From the NCBI GenBank assembly GCA_965240365.1, contig OZ251218.1, forward strand, positions 1,240,001 to 1,304,000: 64,000 nt of DNA. Direction: 5' to 3'. Each line of letters starts with the position of its first letter. Position 1 is the first letter of the stretch. This stretch comes from G965240365 sp965240365 (GTDB lineage Bacteria > Pseudomonadota > Gammaproteobacteria > Eutrophobiales > Eutrophobiaceae). The notes under the pieces are model-generated. The model did not search any database and was not told the origin of the DNA. It saw only the letters and a list, made by a program, of their open reading frames with translations. The translations under genes were made by a program, and so were the position numbers. Positions 15,944-24,381 of the stretch are shown here, one piece after another.

Positions 15944-17214
15944 CCGCTTTTCGCCAATGCCTGTTCAATATCCTCCAGCACATCATCAATATGTTCAATG
16001 CCGACCGACAGCCTGACCAGGTCTTCCGTCACCCCGGCCCTGGCCAGTTCCCGCTCCGATAATTGCCGATGGGTCGTGGTGGCGGGGTGACAGGCCAGTG
16101 ACTTGGCATCGCCGATATTGACCAGGCGCACGATCAACCCCAGCGCGTCAATAAAGCGCGCGCCCGCCGCCTTGCCGCCACGCACGCCAAAGCTCAATAT
16201 GCCCGCCGCCCGGCCGCCGCAATAGCTTTGCAGCAGACCATGATCGGCGTGATCCGGCAGCCCGGCATAGCGCACCCAGCTTACCTTGTCATGCCCGGCC
16301 AGATAATCCGCGACCCGGCGCGCATTTTCGCAATGTTTGTCCATCCGCAACGGCAGGGTTTCGATGCCCTGCAAGACCATAAAGCTGTTCAGCGGCGAGA
16401 TGGCCGCCCCGGTATTGCGCAACGGTACCACCCGCGCCCGGCCGATATAGGCGGCCTCGGCCAATGCCTCGGTATAAACCACGCCATGATAAGAGGGATC
16501 GGGTTCATTTAAGCGGACAAAGCGATCCGCGTGTTTTGCCCAGGGGAAGCGGCCGGAATCCACGATGACGCCGCCTATGGTCGTGCCGTGGCCGCCCATA
16601 TATTTGGTCAGGGAATGGATCACGATGTCGCAGCCATGTTCAAACGGGCGGCACAGATAAGGCGTGGGCACGGTATTATCCACTATCACCGGCACGCCCT
16701 GCGCATGCGCCAGGGCCGCAATACGGGCCAGATCGGCGACATTGCCGGCCGGATTACCGATCGATTCGCAAAATACCGCCTTAGTCTTATGGTCGATCAA
16801 GGCGCTGATCTGCGCATAATCCGGGTGTTCGAAAAAGCGCGTCTCAATGCCGAACTGCGGCAACGTGTGGGCAAACAGATTATAAGTGCCGCCATATAAA
16901 CTGCTGGTTGAAACAATATTATCGCCGGCCTCGGCGATCGTCTGGATGGCACAGGTGATCGCGGCCATGCCGGACGCGAACGCCAGGGCGCCGACCCCGC
17001 CCTCCATCTCGGCAACGCGCTGCTCCAAAACGGCCGTTGTCGGATTCATAATGCGGGTATAAATATTGCCCTCGACCTTCAGGTCAAACAGATCGGCGCC
17101 GTGCCGTGTGTTATCAAAGGCATAAGACGTGGTCTGATATATCGGCACGGCCACGGCCCTGGTGGTGGGTTCCGGCGCATAGCCGCCATGCACGGCAATG
17201 GTTTCAATCTTCAT
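15940..17214 (-). CDS. metY: O-acetylhomoserine sulfhydrylase (aminocarboxypropyltransferase)
   Basis: The protein has 424 residues from ATG 17214, which has AAGGGGG upstream. It is a PLP enzyme of the Cys/Met metabolism family: FASGMAAITCAIQTIA and TSSLYGGTYNLF bind the cofactor phosphate, and the Schiff-base lysine is in HSLTKYMGGHGTTIGGVIVD. The length and the latter motif match O-acetylhomoserine sulfhydrylase, which makes homocysteine from O-acetylhomoserine and sulfide, rather than cystathionine gamma-synthase. Direct sulfhydrylation fits the cysB/cysH genes at 52-54 kb. No SAM riboswitch was recognised upstream. Confidence 0.93.
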   Translation of the reverse strand: MKIETIAVHGGYAPEPTTRAVAVPIYQTTSYAFDNTRHGADLFDLKVEGNIYTRIMNPTTAVLEQRVAEMEGGVGALAFASGMAAITCAIQTIAEAGDNIVSTSSLYGGTYNLFAHTLPQFGIETRFFEHPDYAQISALIDHKTKAVFCESIGNPAGNVADLARIAALAHAQGVPVIVDNTVPTPYLCRPFEHGCDIVIHSLTKYMGGHGTTIGGVIVDSGRFPWAKHADRFVRLNEPDPSYHGVVYTEALAEAAYIGRARVVPLRNTGAAISPLNSFMVLQGIETLPLRMDKHCENARRVADYLAGHDKVSWVRYAGLPDHADHGLLQSYCGGRAAGILSFGVRGGKAAGARFIDALGLIVRLVNIGDAKSLACHPATTTHRQLSERELARAGVTEDLVRLSVGIEHIDDVLEDIEQALAKSG

Positions 17215-17220
17215 AATCAA

Positions 17221-17545
17221 GCCCCCTTGATACGGTTAAAATCAGCGTGAACAAGCCTGCGGTCACGCAATCGTCACGGTCGGCATAGTTTATACCCTGT
17301 GGCCGTATCAGTAAAAAAAAGATGTCCGGGTTCAATATCTATGAGACAAATCAGGGCTGTCTGGCGCCTGCCTGAAGCAGGCAGGCCGGAATGAGGTAAA
17401 GCCAAAACAACATCCCATCGTCATTCGGTGGAAGCCGGAATCCATGAGGGGGAAGCGGAATGAAATATTCCTTTGTCATTGCAAACGCAGGATCCTCCCT
17501 GATTCCCAGGCAGACCCGGATCCCGGGCCACAAGGCCGGCAGGAA
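17221..17545. other. Intergenic repeat-rich stretch
   Basis: No gene is seen. It contains a CCTGCCTG...CAGGCAGG palindrome at 17367-17386 and a block around 17430-17480 (AAGCCGGAATCCATGAG and GCGGAATGAAATATTCC) that recurs at 32266-32310. A short segment near 17330-17350 recurs at about 47888-47910. Confidence 0.6.
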
Positions 17546-17885
17546 AAACCGGCACAGGCGATAATCCCATCTCGCCCCATCTGGGCGGCATTTATTGTAA
17601 AATAATAGGCAGCACTTGATTCAACGGATAGCGGCAAAACGCCATAAACGCTGAGATTTCATTGAGAAAGGGATATTTACTCATCTCAATATTTCTTTTA
17701 AAAAGCCGTTGATATTACGCCTTAAATGTAATTACAATACAGTCTGTGTTGCAGGCCAATTGCTTGGCCTGCTAATTCGGAGCATAAAAAAGAATGAATT
17801 TATTTTCATAACTATTTCAAAGACTTACACTGAACTTCTATTACAGCAAAAAATTAGAAGGCCACCTCATAATACTGTTAAAGAA
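17546..17885 (+). repeat. Repeated leader of about 330 bp, copy 1
   Basis: This stretch matches 32669-32998 over its length, starting at ACCGGCACAGGCGA and ending at AATACTGTTAAA. It contains GCCCCATCTGGGC, the block AACGCTGAGATTTCATTGAG and a conserved promoter. Copy 1 also has a perfect hairpin GCAGGCCAATTGCTTGGCCTGC (about 17751-17772) that copy 2 has lost. The small genes downstream of the two copies are unrelated. Confidence 0.85.
17709..17738 (+). promoter_or_regulatory. Promoter conserved in the repeated leader, copy 1
   Basis: TTGATA at 17709-17714, an 18-bp spacer, and TACAAT at 17733-17738. Both boxes and the spacing are kept in the second leader copy although the spacer has changed, which supports function. 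Confidence 0.6.
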
Positions 17886-17930
17886 ATCAAAGGCCTGTTT
17901 AATACGTCCTTATATGAAAAATGAGGCTCA

Positions 17931-18176
17931 ATGAGCCCCACAATATTCAGAGAAAACGGTTACCGGTTTTTCTTCTTCTCAAGAGAAGAGGAACGAAAAC
18001 ATGTTCATATTATATCCGGTGATGGTGAAGCAAAATTTTGGCTTGAACCTGATATAGAGTTGGCCAAAAATTACCGTTACACCAGCAAGCAACTTAAAGC
18101 AATAGAGAAACTAATTGAGGAACACCGAAATGAGCTCATTAGCGCATGGCAAAGACACTTTGAAAACGGAGGTTAG
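17931..18176 (+). CDS. DUF4160 domain protein
   Basis: The protein has 81 residues. It matches the DUF4160 pattern: SPTIFRENGYRFFFFSREEE, then RKHVHIISGDGEAKFWLEPD and LIEEHRNELISAWQRHF at the end. DUF4160 genes commonly sit directly before a DUF2442 gene, as here, and the pair is suspected to be a toxin-antitoxin-like unit without firm proof. The ribosome site is GAGG. The promoter is probably in the repeated leader upstream. Confidence 0.88.
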   Translation: MSPTIFRENGYRFFFFSREEERKHVHIISGDGEAKFWLEPDIELAKNYRYTSKQLKAIEKLIEEHRNELISAWQRHFENGG

Positions 18177-18396
18177 TCATATTTCTCCCTTTGGTGTCTG
18201 GTTGCTTTCATGCAGTGGCAAAGAGCTATTTATGTCATACGATAACTTTCCCTGGTTCAAAGACCAGCCGGTAAAAGTTATTTATAACGTAGAGGAGCCG
18301 TCTCCCGGACATTTTTACTGGCCGGATATTGATGTCGATCTCAGTGAAAATATTATTGAAAATCCAGTGCGCTACCCAAAGCAATCGAATGTGTAA
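18130..18396 (+). CDS. DUF2442 domain protein
   Basis: The protein has 88 residues from ATG 18130 and overlaps the end of the DUF4160 gene by 47 bases. VSHISPFGVWLLSCSGKELF, then MSYDNFPWFKDQPVKVIYNV and HFYWPDIDVDLSENII are typical of DUF2442. The overlap implies translational coupling with its partner. A five-hairpin repeat follows directly and may terminate the pair. Confidence 0.88.
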   Translation: MSSLAHGKDTLKTEVSHISPFGVWLLSCSGKELFMSYDNFPWFKDQPVKVIYNVEEPSPGHFYWPDIDVDLSENIIENPVRYPKQSNV

Positions 18397-18414
18397 AAAA
18401 GCGACTGGATTATT

Positions 18415-18567
18415 AAGGAAGCCCTGAATAAATCCATCCTGGATTTCCCAGGGCACGCAAGGTGAAAATGCGATTTTCACCTTGCTTCAAAATCAATGAC
18501 TTGTGTCATTGATTTTGGCGGCACGTCCCTGTGCCGCAGGAAACTCTGATTCAATCAGAGTTTCCTT
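18415..18567. repeat. Five-hairpin intergenic repeat, copy B
   Basis: This is the same composite of five stem-loops as at 14845-14997. Differences fall in pairs on opposite arms: GCTCTGA/TCAGAGC in copy A is CCCTGA/CCCAGGG-like here, GTACATCCCTGTAC becomes GCACGTCCCTGTGC, and GAAGCTCTG/CAGAGCTTC becomes GAAACTCTG/CAGAGTTTC. Base pairing is largely preserved. Confidence 0.9.
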
Positions 18568-18570
18568 AAG

Positions 18571-18908
18571 GCTCTTTTGAATTTTGAGTGGGTTAGGCGG
18601 TGTGTAGATCGAGTGTGCGAGTGTGTGCAAGTCGAGTTTTCCAGTGATCAGGAAGATGACGGAGCGGACTTGTCTGCCGCAGGCAGAAACTTACACCAAG
18701 CGCCGCCTCAAAAAGCTGCTCCGATTGCATCGCCCTACCTGCCTGCAGCAGGCAGGTCTCCTCCGCCTCAGTCATCAATGACGCAAGAATTATTACATTA
18801 CTTACTCTGATTTTGAAAGAGGCAATATAAGGGACAGGGCGACCACAATTTCATAGGACTATTACTCTTCTATAAATGCGCCCTACAGTAGCAAAAGTGT
18901 CTTTCGTT
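18571..18908. other. Intergenic stretch without a recognised gene
   Basis: Open frames on both strands here are interrupted by CTGCCTGC-type palindromes (18670-18690 and 18737-18757) and do not resemble a protein family. It lies between the repeat and the 3' end of the amidotransferase gene. Confidence 0.55.
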
Positions 18909-19703
18909 TCACGGCAAGTTTGTTGCTGGTTTGAGTTTTTCTATCCAGTTGGCGAGTTCAGTTGTGCGGACAGCCAGGGAAAGTTCCGAGCAAGACGTCC
19001 CGAGGCGCATGGCAGCGTCTTCGTCAATTGGCGCGTCCAGAAGGTCATTTTCTATTGATGACTGCCCCTGGAAAAGACCGGCTGTCTTAAGATAGCCGGC
19101 AATGTCAGGTGTGCCAAGTTCCGGATGATACTGGGTTCCCCAAAATGAAATGCCGTGTTTGGAATAGGCAATCGCCTGGATGGGTGAGTGGTCGTTGCCA
19201 GCCATAAGTTCTGCCCCATCGGGTAGCCGGGTTACTTCGTCACGGTGAATGCAGGGAACAGCAAAGCGGACTGGCCGCCCGGCCATCATCGGGTGGTTTC
19301 GGGCGGCGTGTGTAAGCGTAACATTGCGAGCAACGCCGATTTCCATCCCGTTGGGAGACGGTCCGACGTCTCCTCCAAGGACGACTGCGCCCAGTTGCAT
19401 CCCGTTGCAGGATCCCCAGCAAGGCAGCCCCCGGTCAAAAACGGCTTCCATTACAGTCCGTAAGGGACGGGCTTCAGACGCGCTGGTTGACCAGGGCACG
19501 GAAGCGCCGCTGAATAAAACGCCCCTGATCCCATCCAGAATATCCTTCGTAAGTATGTCAGAGTAAGGCGCAAAAATCGACACTGGATGTTTCGGGGCGA
19601 TCCTGGAGAGGGCGCGCATAAAACCGCTTGCTCCACTGCTGCCCCTGGCGATCAGATCCGGTGTATTGCTCTCGATTACGAGAAGATGAGGATTATCGAT
19701 CAT
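18909..19703 (-). CDS. Class I glutamine amidotransferase
   Basis: The protein has 264 residues from MIDNPHLLVIES (ATG 19703). The GATase1 triad is complete: the nucleophile in PCWGSCNGMQLGAVVLGG and His and Glu in GTQYHPELGTPD. Members hydrolyse glutamine or gamma-glutamyl compounds. As first gene of the betaine island it may process a gamma-glutamyl or methylated amine intermediate (inference). A longer frame starting at 19733 is open, but its first ten codons lie in a MITE-like element, so the downstream ATG is preferred. The C-terminal 50 residues are less typical. Confidence 0.85.
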   Translation of the reverse strand: MIDNPHLLVIESNTPDLIARGSSGASGFMRALSRIAPKHPVSIFAPYSDILTKDILDGIRGVLFSGASVPWSTSASEARPLRTVMEAVFDRGLPCWGSCNGMQLGAVVLGGDVGPSPNGMEIGVARNVTLTHAARNHPMMAGRPVRFAVPCIHRDEVTRLPDGAELMAGNDHSPIQAIAYSKHGISFWGTQYHPELGTPDIAGYLKTAGLFQGQSSIENDLLDAPIDEDAAMRLGTSCSELSLAVRTTELANWIEKLKPATNLP

Positions 19704-19712
19704 GGTTATATG

Positions 19713-19818
19713 GGGCGCCTCTGAAAATTCCATCTAATTTCATAACAAGTCAAATTCGGCTTTTTTGAAGCCGCTTGGCTCTGATTTTTCGGTTACCGCA
19801 TTATTTTCAGGGGCGCCC
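19713..19818. mobile_element. MITE-like element with 16-bp inverted ends
   Basis: GGGCGCCTCTGAAAAT at 19713-19728 is the inverted complement, with one mismatch, of ATTTTCAGGGGCGCCC at 19803-19818. The 106-bp element has no coding capacity. It lies ten bases upstream of the amidotransferase start and so may have replaced its original promoter. A diverged relative is at about 57739-57848. Confidence 0.7.
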
Positions 19819-19834
19819 TTTCATAAGCCTGTTT

Positions 19835-19949
19835 CAGAAAACTAAATTAGGCTAAAAACTGTCCACATACAAGTGATTTACAGGTGTCGTTTTTACAGCC
19901 TTTTTTGTCGTATATTTGGCGGCAGTGAAATTATTTTCATTTTATTATG
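19835..19949 (+). promoter_or_regulatory. Duplicated regulatory region of the betaine island, copy 1
   Basis: About 115 bp match the region upstream of the binding-protein gene (23209-23319), including CATACAAGTGATTTACAGG followed by TGTCGTTTTTA. TGTCG occurs at 19885-19889 and again at 19906-19910, 21 bp apart, i.e. two helical turns on the same face. This is a likely operator for the AraC-type regulator at 30 kb. A transposase remnant separates it from the permease gene. Confidence 0.6.
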
Positions 19950-19989
19950 TTCTATAGAATTTGGATTCATTATCCATTATGAGGGCCTA

Positions 19990-20532
19990 ATGAATAGCCT
20001 TGAGGCATATGAGATGATCTACTTCGCCAACGCGATTCACCCTGAATACCAAACCAGGCCCGCGTTCGATTGGATCAGGATTGAAACGAACCCTGCAGTC
20101 AAAACCATGACAGGCCGTGGTCGGGTCAATATCCATGAAGCCCTGAACCTGGAAACCTTCGACGCGCCTTCCACCGAGCCTACGACAGTCAATGGGGAAA
20201 GCGCTGTTCAGTTTCTCGCCAAAATCGAGGCGCGCTATCCCGATAAACGCGTCATTCATGTCATCCGGTATAACGCGCCATACTATAAAGAGTCGGATGT
20301 CAGGGCTTCCCTTGCAAGGCCCGAGTGCCGCATCCATCTCGTTCCGTTGCCGTCCTGGCGCCCGCGCCTCAATCCCGTCGAGCGCCTGTATGTCACACAT
20401 AATTGCTACTACTCCACCACTATCCTTGTATTCTTTCGGGAAACCATCCTCAGGGAATGGAAAAATTTCCGCGACAGGATCTCGGATGACTTCCGCGTCA
20501 TAACACGGGAGAACATTCGGTTTTTGGTTTGA
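19990..20532 (+). pseudogene. IS630-family transposase remnant
   Basis: About 180 residues of the C-terminal DDE part remain: GRGRVNIHEALNLETFDAP, SAVQFLAKIEARYPDKRVIH, RPRLNPVERL and REWKNFRDRISDDFRVIT. The N-terminal DNA-binding domain is absent. The segment that in intact relatives reads DNAxYH is YNAPYY, so a catalytic Asp is lost, and residues between VERL and YVTHN are deleted. It lies between the duplicated regulatory region and the transporter operon. Confidence 0.85.
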
Positions 20533-20603
20533 ACCCGGTATAATTTTATCTTTTATGTAAGCCGTTCAAGCTAAAAAAATCATAAATTGCAAGGGGGTAG
20601 AGC

Positions 20604-21254
20604 ATGGAAGTGCTGAAATTCATGGTCGCAAATGCCGATCTGATTGCCGAGCGGACGCTGGAGCATATTTCCATCGTTGTAGTCGCTGTGTCCCTTGCAA
20701 TTGCCACTGGCGTGCCCATCGGTATTGCAATTACCTTGAACAAGCGCGTCGCGGACACAGTTCTATACATCGCCTCCATGGTAATCACTATACCTTCGAT
20801 TGCGCTGTTCGGGCTTATGATCCCGATTCTGTCGACAATCGGCCATGGGATTGGTTATGTGCCCGCCGTTATTGCGGTCCTTTTGTACTCGCAGTTGCCC
20901 ATTATCAGGAATACCTATACCGCCATTAACAATGTTGATCCGGCGCTCCGTGAGGCGGCTCGCGGTATTGGAATGACTTCTTTGCAGCGGTTACGCAAAG
21001 TGGAGATTCCCCTTGCGGTTCCTGTGATCATGGCGGGAATCAGAACTGCTGTTGTAATGAATATCGCTGTAACAGCGATTGCCACATATATCGGCGCCGG
21101 GGGGCTTGGAGCCTTTATTGCGCGGGGGATTGCACAATCCGATCCCCGGCAACTGATTTGTGGGGCAATTGCCGTGAGCGTTTTGGCTATTGTTGCAGAC
21201 ACTGGCCTTGCTCGCTTGCAGCGCCGCTTCACACCCGTTTCAATGCGAAATTAA
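20604..21254 (+). CDS. Osmoprotectant-type ABC transporter permease 1
   Basis: The protein has 216 residues and about five membrane segments. The EAA loop that docks on the ATPase reads EAARGIGMTSLQRLRKVEIP. It is similar in layout to OpuCB/YehY-type permeases for glycine betaine, choline or carnitine. The ribosome site GGGGGTAGAG precedes the ATG. The next gene is the ATPase, 28 bases downstream. Confidence 0.9.
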   Translation: MEVLKFMVANADLIAERTLEHISIVVVAVSLAIATGVPIGIAITLNKRVADTVLYIASMVITIPSIALFGLMIPILSTIGHGIGYVPAVIAVLLYSQLPIIRNTYTAINNVDPALREAARGIGMTSLQRLRKVEIPLAVPVIMAGIRTAVVMNIAVTAIATYIGAGGLGAFIARGIAQSDPRQLICGAIAVSVLAIVADTGLARLQRRFTPVSMRN

Positions 21255-21282
21255 GCCACAGAAGCCGCCCGGAGACACAATA

Positions 21283-22416
21283 ATGATCAAGCTGGACCAG
21301 CTCACCAAAATTTTCGAAACGCCCGGTGGCAGTATCACCGCGGCATCCGATGTGAATATGGAAGTCAACCCGGGCAAAGTCGTGGTGCTGTTGGGCCCTT
21401 CGGGGTGTGGTAAAACCACGACACTTAAAATGATCAATGGCCTGATTCCGAAAACCTCTGGCAAGATTTTCGTTGATGGCAAAGACACAGATAGCCTGGA
21501 TGTAACCGAATTGCGTCGCAATATTGGCTATGTGATTCAGCAGATTGGCCTGTTTCCCAATATGACTATCGAAGACAATGTCTGTGCGGTCCCTGATTTG
21601 CTTGGATGGGACAAGAAAAAATCCCGCCTGCGCGCGGCCGAGCTTCTTGAACTCGTGAATCTGGATTCAGAGTTTTATCTGAAACGCTATCCGAAGGAGC
21701 TTTCCGGAGGGCAGCAGCAGAGGGTCGGGGTGGTTCGCGCCCTGGCTGCTGATCCGCCTGTTCTATTGATGGATGAACCGTTCGGGGCCATCGATCCCAT
21801 TAACCGCGAAGTTATCCAGGATGAGTTCCTCAAGATGCAGGAACAGCTTAAGAAAACTATCATATTCGTGAGCCACGATGTTGACGAGGCGGTGAAGATG
21901 GCAGACATGATCGCAATCTTCCAGGATGGGCGTTTGATCCAGTATGATTCGCCAGATGACCTGCTGGCCCATCCCAAAAACGATTTTATCGCCAGCTTCC
22001 TGGGCTCTGACCGGACCCTGAAACGCCTTACGTTGCTTAAAGTCAAAGATGCCATTATCCATAGCGAAGCCAAGGTGACAGCTAATGACAGCCTGGATCA
22101 GGCGCGTGATCTGCTGCGCGAAACGGGGTACCGGAATATTGTTATGGTCGGGGCGCGTGGCCGCCCAAGAGGCTATATCAACCTGAATGATATTGAAGGC
22201 GTACATGGCACAGTGGAAGAACATACACTTCCCATTGCCGATACGGCTTTTGTGGAGGATGATCTGCGCTCGGCCGTGTCCACAATGTTCCGCCACGGCA
22301 CGACCTGGCTGGCCTGTGTGAACGAAGAAGGTCTATTTAAGGGATATATCACCCAGCGCAGCATTTCCAGTATGCTCGGCTCCACATATACTGACACCAT
22401 GCCAGGGGAGCGCTGA
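21283..22416 (+). CDS. Osmoprotectant-type ABC transporter ATP-binding protein with CBS domains
   Basis: The protein has 377 residues from ATG 21283. Walker A is GPSGCGKTTTLKMING, the signature LSGGQQQRVGVVRALA and Walker B VLLMDEPFGAID, with the switch His in IIFVSHDVDEAVKMAD. After residue 240 come two CBS-type segments, as in OpuCA/ProV-like subunits where they sense ionic strength or nucleotides. It energises import through the two permeases on either side. Confidence 0.93.
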   Translation: MIKLDQLTKIFETPGGSITAASDVNMEVNPGKVVVLLGPSGCGKTTTLKMINGLIPKTSGKIFVDGKDTDSLDVTELRRNIGYVIQQIGLFPNMTIEDNVCAVPDLLGWDKKKSRLRAAELLELVNLDSEFYLKRYPKELSGGQQQRVGVVRALAADPPVLLMDEPFGAIDPINREVIQDEFLKMQEQLKKTIIFVSHDVDEAVKMADMIAIFQDGRLIQYDSPDDLLAHPKNDFIASFLGSDRTLKRLTLLKVKDAIIHSEAKVTANDSLDQARDLLRETGYRNIVMVGARGRPRGYINLNDIEGVHGTVEEHTLPIADTAFVEDDLRSAVSTMFRHGTTWLACVNEEGLFKGYITQRSISSMLGSTYTDTMPGER

Positions 22417-22418
22417 GC

Positions 22419-23147
22419 ATGGGGGAGTGGATCCGCGCTGCGCTATACTTTGGCCTGGGCGTAATATTTGCCGTTGGTGTGATCGCGGGCCAGGAAGGAA
22501 TTGCGGGTCAGATCCTGACCGAATATCGCGAGGATATTCTGTTCCTTACAGGCCAGCATATTGAGCTTGTGGCGATCTCCGGCGGTCTGGCGATCCTGGT
22601 CGGCATACCTTTGGGTATTTTGCTCAGCCGACCCTCAATGAAACGGTTTTCAGAGCCTGTGATGCAAATCCTGAATATTGGAACCACTATTCCGACCCTT
22701 GCCATCCTGGCCCTGTCCATGAGTCTTTTAGGAATCGGCGCGCTACCGGCTATTTTTGCCCTCTGGGCGGCGACTTTGCTGCCGATTGTCCGCAATACCT
22801 ACGCTGGCATGATCGCGGTGCCGGCCTTTTTGAAGGAGGCGGCAACCGGTATGGGCATGACTCGTGCCCAGATCTTGCGCAAAGTTGAAATTCCTAATGC
22901 CCTTTTTGTCATATATGCGGGCATTCGCACGGCCATGGCCATTAACGTGGGGACTGTTCCGCTTGCCTTTCTGATCGGCGGCGGTGGTCTAGGGGAACTG
23001 ATTTTCACAGGCATTGATCTGGATGATATGGCCATGTTGCTCGCGGGCTCTGTCCCTGTCGCTTTGCTGGCCATGCTGCTTGATTTCACTCTGGGTCAAA
23101 TCCAGTACTGGTCTTTACCTCGCGGTGTGAACCCGTTGCGTAAATAA
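22419..23147 (+). CDS. Osmoprotectant-type ABC transporter permease 2
   Basis: The protein has 242 residues and about six membrane segments. The EAA loop is EAATGMGMTRAQILRKVEIP, nearly the same as in permease 1. Two bases separate it from the ATPase gene, so one operon. The two permeases presumably form a heterodimer, as in YehW/YehY or OpuCB/OpuCD. Confidence 0.9.
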   Translation: MGEWIRAALYFGLGVIFAVGVIAGQEGIAGQILTEYREDILFLTGQHIELVAISGGLAILVGIPLGILLSRPSMKRFSEPVMQILNIGTTIPTLAILALSMSLLGIGALPAIFALWAATLLPIVRNTYAGMIAVPAFLKEAATGMGMTRAQILRKVEIPNALFVIYAGIRTAMAINVGTVPLAFLIGGGGLGELIFTGIDLDDMAMLLAGSVPVALLAMLLDFTLGQIQYWSLPRGVNPLRK

Positions 23148-23208
23148 CGCACCGCTTTAAACATATACCGGGGTAACCGAAGAATCAGAGCCAGACGGTA
23201 GCCCGTTG

Positions 23209-23319
23209 CAGAAAACTAAACTGGACTAAAACCGCCCACATACAAGTGATTTACAGGTGTCGTTTTTATGGCCGTTTTTGACGTATATTTGGTGGCGGTG
23301 AAATTATTTTCATTTTACT
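23209..23319 (+). promoter_or_regulatory. Duplicated regulatory region of the betaine island, copy 2
   Basis: It matches 19835-19949 with substitutions but no large gap. TGTCG at 23258-23262 and TGACG at 23279-23283 are again 21 bp apart. It lies 80-190 bases upstream of the binding-protein start. Its presence lets the binding protein be regulated separately from the permease operon. Confidence 0.6.
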
Positions 23320-23400
23320 GTGCCCGCTAAAAAATAGACCTACATTCAGATTCCTGTGTAATCCGAGATATAACAGTTCGAAACGAGGAGATCTAATTAC

Positions 23401-24282
23401 ATGTTTAGGAAGAAAATCACCAGTTTGACTGTTGCTTGCATCATTGGTCTTTCGGCGCTTACCGCTCAGGCTGCTGAAATCTCTGTTGGGGGCAAGAACT
23501 TTACCGAGCAGCTCCTGCTTGCTGAAATGACTTACCAGCTTCTTGGCAAGGAAGGATTTGGCGTCAAGAAAATCGACGGTATGGGCACCACTGTGCTGCG
23601 TAAGGCTCAGGAAAATGGCCAGGTTGATATCTATTGGGAATATACTGGCACCTCGCTGGTGACCTTCAACAAAATCATGGAACCGATGGATGCCGATTCC
23701 ACCTATGCCAAGGTTAAGGAACTGGACGCCAGGAAAGGTATTGTCTGGTTGAACGCATCCGCGGCCAACAACACCTATGCCCTGGCGGTTCGCAATTCTG
23801 ATACCAAGGGCCTGAACACGCTTAGCGATCTGGCGGCGGCCTATAACGATGGCAAGGCGCTGAAAATGGGAGTGAACGCTGAATTCCCCAAACGCCCTGA
23901 CGGCCTTCCGGGGCTGCAAAAGCACTATGATTTCAAAGTCGGCCGCCCGAACCTTGCCGCAATGCAATCCGGCCTGATTTACACGGCCCTTAAAGAAGGT
24001 CAAGTGGATGTCGGCCTTGTCTTCGCCACCGATGGCCGGATCGCCGCTTTTAATTTCAGGGTTCTGAAAGACGACAAAGATTACTTTCCGACCTATGCGC
24101 TGGCTCCGACCGTGCGCAAGGAAGTTCTGAATGCCAACCCCAAACTTGCCGATGCGCTGAATAAAATGGCTGCCAAGCTCGACGGCGCCACCATGCGGCG
24201 CCTGAACGGCCTTGTTGCTGTGGACAAGAAAACGGTTGAGGACGTTGCTACCATGTTCCTGAAGGAACATGGCCTGATTTGA
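23401..24282 (+). CDS. Glycine betaine/carnitine/choline-type substrate-binding protein
   Basis: The protein has 293 residues. A cleavable signal peptide (ending ALTAQAAE) is followed by the OpuAC/OsmF-type domain: ISVGGKNFTEQLLLAEMTYQ, IDGMGTTVLRKAQENGQVDI, YWEYTGTSL, then the C-terminal half with GQVDVGLVFATDGRIAAFN. YWEYTGT is characteristic of this family, whose aromatic residues bind quaternary ammonium groups. It delivers substrate to the ABC transporter encoded just upstream. AGGAG lies 11 bases before the ATG. A strong hairpin follows the gene. Confidence 0.93.
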   Translation: MFRKKITSLTVACIIGLSALTAQAAEISVGGKNFTEQLLLAEMTYQLLGKEGFGVKKIDGMGTTVLRKAQENGQVDIYWEYTGTSLVTFNKIMEPMDADSTYAKVKELDARKGIVWLNASAANNTYALAVRNSDTKGLNTLSDLAAAYNDGKALKMGVNAEFPKRPDGLPGLQKHYDFKVGRPNLAAMQSGLIYTALKEGQVDVGLVFATDGRIAAFNFRVLKDDKDYFPTYALAPTVRKEVLNANPKLADALNKMAAKLDGATMRRLNGLVAVDKKTVEDVATMFLKEHGLI

Positions 24283-24299
24283 CCGGCTTTCATGTGAGA

Positions 24300-24344
24300 C
24301 CCCAGCACAGGGCGTCTGTAAGATACAGACGCCCTGTGCTGGGG
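24300..24344. terminator. Perfect 21-bp hairpin after the binding-protein gene
   Basis: CCCCAGCACAGGGCGTCTGT plus A, a three-base loop AGA, and the exact complement ending GCTGGGG. No T run follows on the plus strand, so it may stabilise the mRNA end or attenuate read-through into the next gene rather than act as a classic intrinsic terminator. Confidence 0.7.
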
Positions 24345-24381
24345 GGAAAGGGGTTACTCTATTGCCGGCGGCGTTACCGGC

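Noticed and set aside
17215..17330. SAM riboswitch upstream of metY
   Set aside because: No conserved SAM-I, SAM-II or SAM-IV core was recognised in this stretch, and little room remains between the start codon and the repeats.
17709..17924. A 71-codon frame in the repeated leader
   Set aside because: The second leader copy does not keep the frame, while promoter boxes are kept, so it is better read as regulatory DNA.
18577..18810. A 77-codon frame next to the five-hairpin repeat
   Set aside because: It is made largely of palindromic repeat sequence and resembles no protein; no ribosome site.
19704..19733. N-terminal extension of the amidotransferase (start at 19733)
   Set aside because: These codons come from the MITE-like element's end, while ATG 19703 gives the start expected for the domain.
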